From contig NZ_CP023695.1 of NCBI RefSeq assembly GCF_008704395.1, positions 930,001 to 994,000 on the forward strand: a stretch of 64,000 bases of DNA, in the 5' to 3' direction. Source of the stretch: Streptomyces alboniger (GTDB lineage Bacteria; Actinomycetota; Actinomycetes; Streptomycetales; Streptomycetaceae). Below are positions 62,538 to 64,000 of this stretch, one piece after another. A model generated the notes under the pieces. It was not told the origin of the DNA. It saw only the letters and a list, made by a program, of their open reading frames with translations, and did not search any database. The position numbers and the translations under genes were made by a program. How positions within the stretch are numbered: position 1 is the stretch's first letter; each line of letters opens with the position of its first letter.

Positions 62538-63938
62538 TCACGCGGCGACCCTCTCGGCGCCCGAGGCGGTGATCCCCTTGGTGGAGGCGATCACGTTCTT
62601 CAGCTTCTTGGAGAGCGCCTCATAGAACATGCTGAGCGGAAACTCGTCCGGAAGCACCTCGTCGACGAGCTTGCGCGGCGGCAGCGAGGTGTCCAGGGCG
62701 TCCGGGCCCTTGGCCCAGCGCGATCCGGGGTGCGGGGCGAGGTAGGTGGAGACCAGGTCGTAGGCGGCGAACCAGTGGACCAGCTTCGGGCGGTCGATGC
62801 CCGCGCGGTAGAGGTCCTCGATCTCGCCGCACAGCTGGTTGGTGACCTGCGGCGCGCGCTCCCAGTCGATGCGGAGCTTGTTGTCGGTCCAGCGGATCAC
62901 GTCGTGCTTGTGCAGGTAGGCGAAGAGGAGCTGGCCGCCGAGCCCGTCGTAGTTGCGGGTGCGGTCCCCGGTGACGGGGAAGCGGAACATGCGGTCGAAG
63001 AGGACGGCGTACTGGACGTCCCGGCCGTGCCGGTTGCCCTCGGCCTCCAGCTTCACGGCCTCCTTGAAGGCGGTGAGGTCGCAGCGCAGCTCCTCCAGGC
63101 CGTACATCCAGAACGGCTGGCGCTGCTTGATCATGAACGGGTCGAAGGGCAGGTCGCCGTGGCTGTGGGTGCGGTCGTGGACCATGTCCCAGAGCACGAA
63201 GGCCTGCTGGCAGCGGTCCTGGTCGCCGACCATCTCACGGATGTCGTCAGGCAGTTCGAGCCCCAGGATGTCCACGGCGGCGTCGGTGACCCGGCGGAAG
63301 CGGGCCGCCTCGCGGTCGCAGAAGATGCCGCCCCAGGAGAAGCGCTCGGGGGCCTCGCGCACCGCGATCGTCTCAGGGAAGAGGACGGCCGAGTTGGTGT
63401 CGTACCCGGTGGTGAAGTCCTCGAAGGTGATGCCGCAGAACAAGGGGTTGTCGTAGCGCGTGCGCTCCAGCTCGGCCAGCCACTCGGGCCAGACCATGCG
63501 CAGCACGACCGCTTCGAGGTTGCGGTCGGGGTTGCCGTTCTGCGTGTACATCGGGAAGACGACCAGGTGCTGGAGGCCGTCCCGGCGGTCGGCCGCGGGC
63601 TGGAAGGCGAGCAGCGAGTCCAGGAAGTCCGGGACCGTGAAGCCGTCCTCCGCCCAGCGGCGCAGGTCCGCGACGAGCGCGTGGTGGTAGGCGGCGTCGT
63701 GCGGCAGCAGCGGGCTGATCTGCTCGACCGAGGAGACCACGCGGTCCACGGCCAGCTCGGCGGCAGCCTTCGCCGGGGCGCCCTCCGCCGCGAAGTCGAT
63801 GGAGCCGTCCGCGGACTGCCAGGGCCTGATCTCCTCCACGGCCTCCTTGAGCACCGGCCACGCCGGGTGGTCCACCACCCGCACTTCAGCGGGAGGAACC
63901 GCGCCCTCCGTACCCGCCTGCACAAGAATTTCCGTCAT
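62538..63938 (-). CDS. DUF6421 family protein
   Basis: A 466-aa soluble protein. Conserved-looking blocks are MVHDRTHSHGDLPFDPFM (several His/Asp that could bind a metal), RRDGLQHLVVFPMYTQNGN, CGITFEDFTTGYDTNSAVLF and DRTRNYDGLGGQLLFAYLH. I recall the family as DUF6421, common in streptomycetes and without assigned function. First gene of an operon with the SDR and threonine aldolase. There are no membrane segments. A 9-bp inverted repeat lies directly upstream. Confidence 0.78.
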   Translation of the reverse strand: MTEILVQAGTEGAVPPAEVRVVDHPAWPVLKEAVEEIRPWQSADGSIDFAAEGAPAKAAAELAVDRVVSSVEQISPLLPHDAAYHHALVADLRRWAEDGFTVPDFLDSLLAFQPAADRRDGLQHLVVFPMYTQNGNPDRNLEAVVLRMVWPEWLAELERTRYDNPLFCGITFEDFTTGYDTNSAVLFPETIAVREAPERFSWGGIFCDREAARFRRVTDAAVDILGLELPDDIREMVGDQDRCQQAFVLWDMVHDRTHSHGDLPFDPFMIKQRQPFWMYGLEELRCDLTAFKEAVKLEAEGNRHGRDVQYAVLFDRMFRFPVTGDRTRNYDGLGGQLLFAYLHKHDVIRWTDNKLRIDWERAPQVTNQLCGEIEDLYRAGIDRPKLVHWFAAYDLVSTYLAPHPGSRWAKGPDALDTSLPPRKLVDEVLPDEFPLSMFYEALSKKLKNVIASTKGITASGAERVAA

Positions 63939-63953
63939 GTCCCACCTTCCACG

Positions 63954-63996
63954 GGAGAACCTCGCGTATGGACACCGTATGTGTGCAAGGTTCTCC
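63954..63996. promoter_or_regulatory. inverted repeat upstream of the DUF6421 gene
   Basis: GGAGAACCT (63954-63962) and AGGTTCTCC (63988-63996) are perfect inverted 9-bp arms separated by 25 bp containing two CGTATG copies. It lies 16-58 bp before the start. It may be a regulator site or an RNA hairpin in the leader. The window ends here. Confidence 0.45.
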
Positions 63997-64000
63997 GGGA

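Overview
Organism and nature of the window. The whole 64 kb is GC-rich with strongly GC-biased third codon positions, frequent GTG/TTG starts, mycothiol-type enzymes, DUF6643/DUF6986/DUF6421-type proteins and a cysteine leader peptide. This points to a Streptomyces (or very close actinomycete) chromosome. About 60 protein genes or gene remnants are supported. I saw no rRNA, tRNA, CRISPR array, transposase or origin. Families are assigned by reading translated motifs, without database searches. LAYOUT. 1-2.6 kb: 5' part of fadH (2,4-dienoyl-CoA reductase, running off the left edge), then ogt and a 2OG-Fe(II) oxygenase, divergent across a palindrome. 2.7-6.6 kb: a compact divergent cassette of P450 / ACP / beta-ketoacyl-ACP synthase / soluble acyl-ACP desaturase, all with complete catalytic residues. 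This is the best candidate for an undescribed pathway here (a dedicated unsaturated or hydroxylated acyl-ACP). It sits between the alkylation-repair genes (ogt/oxygenase) and alkB. 6.6-19.7 kb: mostly housekeeping (alkB, phosphoketolase, RlmG-like methyltransferase, Nudix, Lnt, PH-like membrane protein, Asp/Glu racemase, HpnB-like glycosyltransferase, double TerD, DUF6643, MOSC, Rv1733c-like). 19.8-24.5 kb: a beta-helix/AAA+ fusion converging on a large membrane protein that looks like an alpha/beta hydrolase split by membrane helices. 24.8-31.9 kb: DeoR regulator, SRPBCC, Cds1-like cysteine desulfhydrase, a small hypothetical, a HATPase, then a TetR/cupin/DUF4865/phosphotriesterase operon. 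31.9-40 kb: an accessory stretch with visible decay: a TetR gene whose helix-turn-helix is inverted, an MFS gene with a one-base frameshift, another MFS gene with an in-frame TAG, and a LuxR response-regulator remnant with an internal deletion. Intact ROK, MarR and DHA2-type MFS genes lie between them. 40-49.7 kb: geranylgeranyl-reductase-family oxidoreductase, M20 dipeptidase, kinase-Nudix fusion, STAS anti-anti-sigma, CsbD, secreted GH27 alpha-galactosidase, ROK kinase and LacI regulator. 49.7-64 kb: two small envelope proteins, a transmembrane Ser/Thr kinase, DUF6986 aldolase-like protein behind an IclR-type palindrome, secreted EEP phosphatase, etfBA, flavin reductase with a cysteine leader peptide, thioredoxin, PlsC, B3/B4, transglutaminase, and a DUF6421/SDR/threonine aldolase operon. 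HOW THE GENES WORK TOGETHER. The 2.7-6.6 kb genes could load, elongate, desaturate and oxidise an ACP-bound acyl chain. fadH and etfBA serve fatty-acid oxidation. GH27, ROK kinase and LacI form a plausible alpha-galactoside use module. The TetR operon is probably self-repressed by an operator overlapping its own -10 box.
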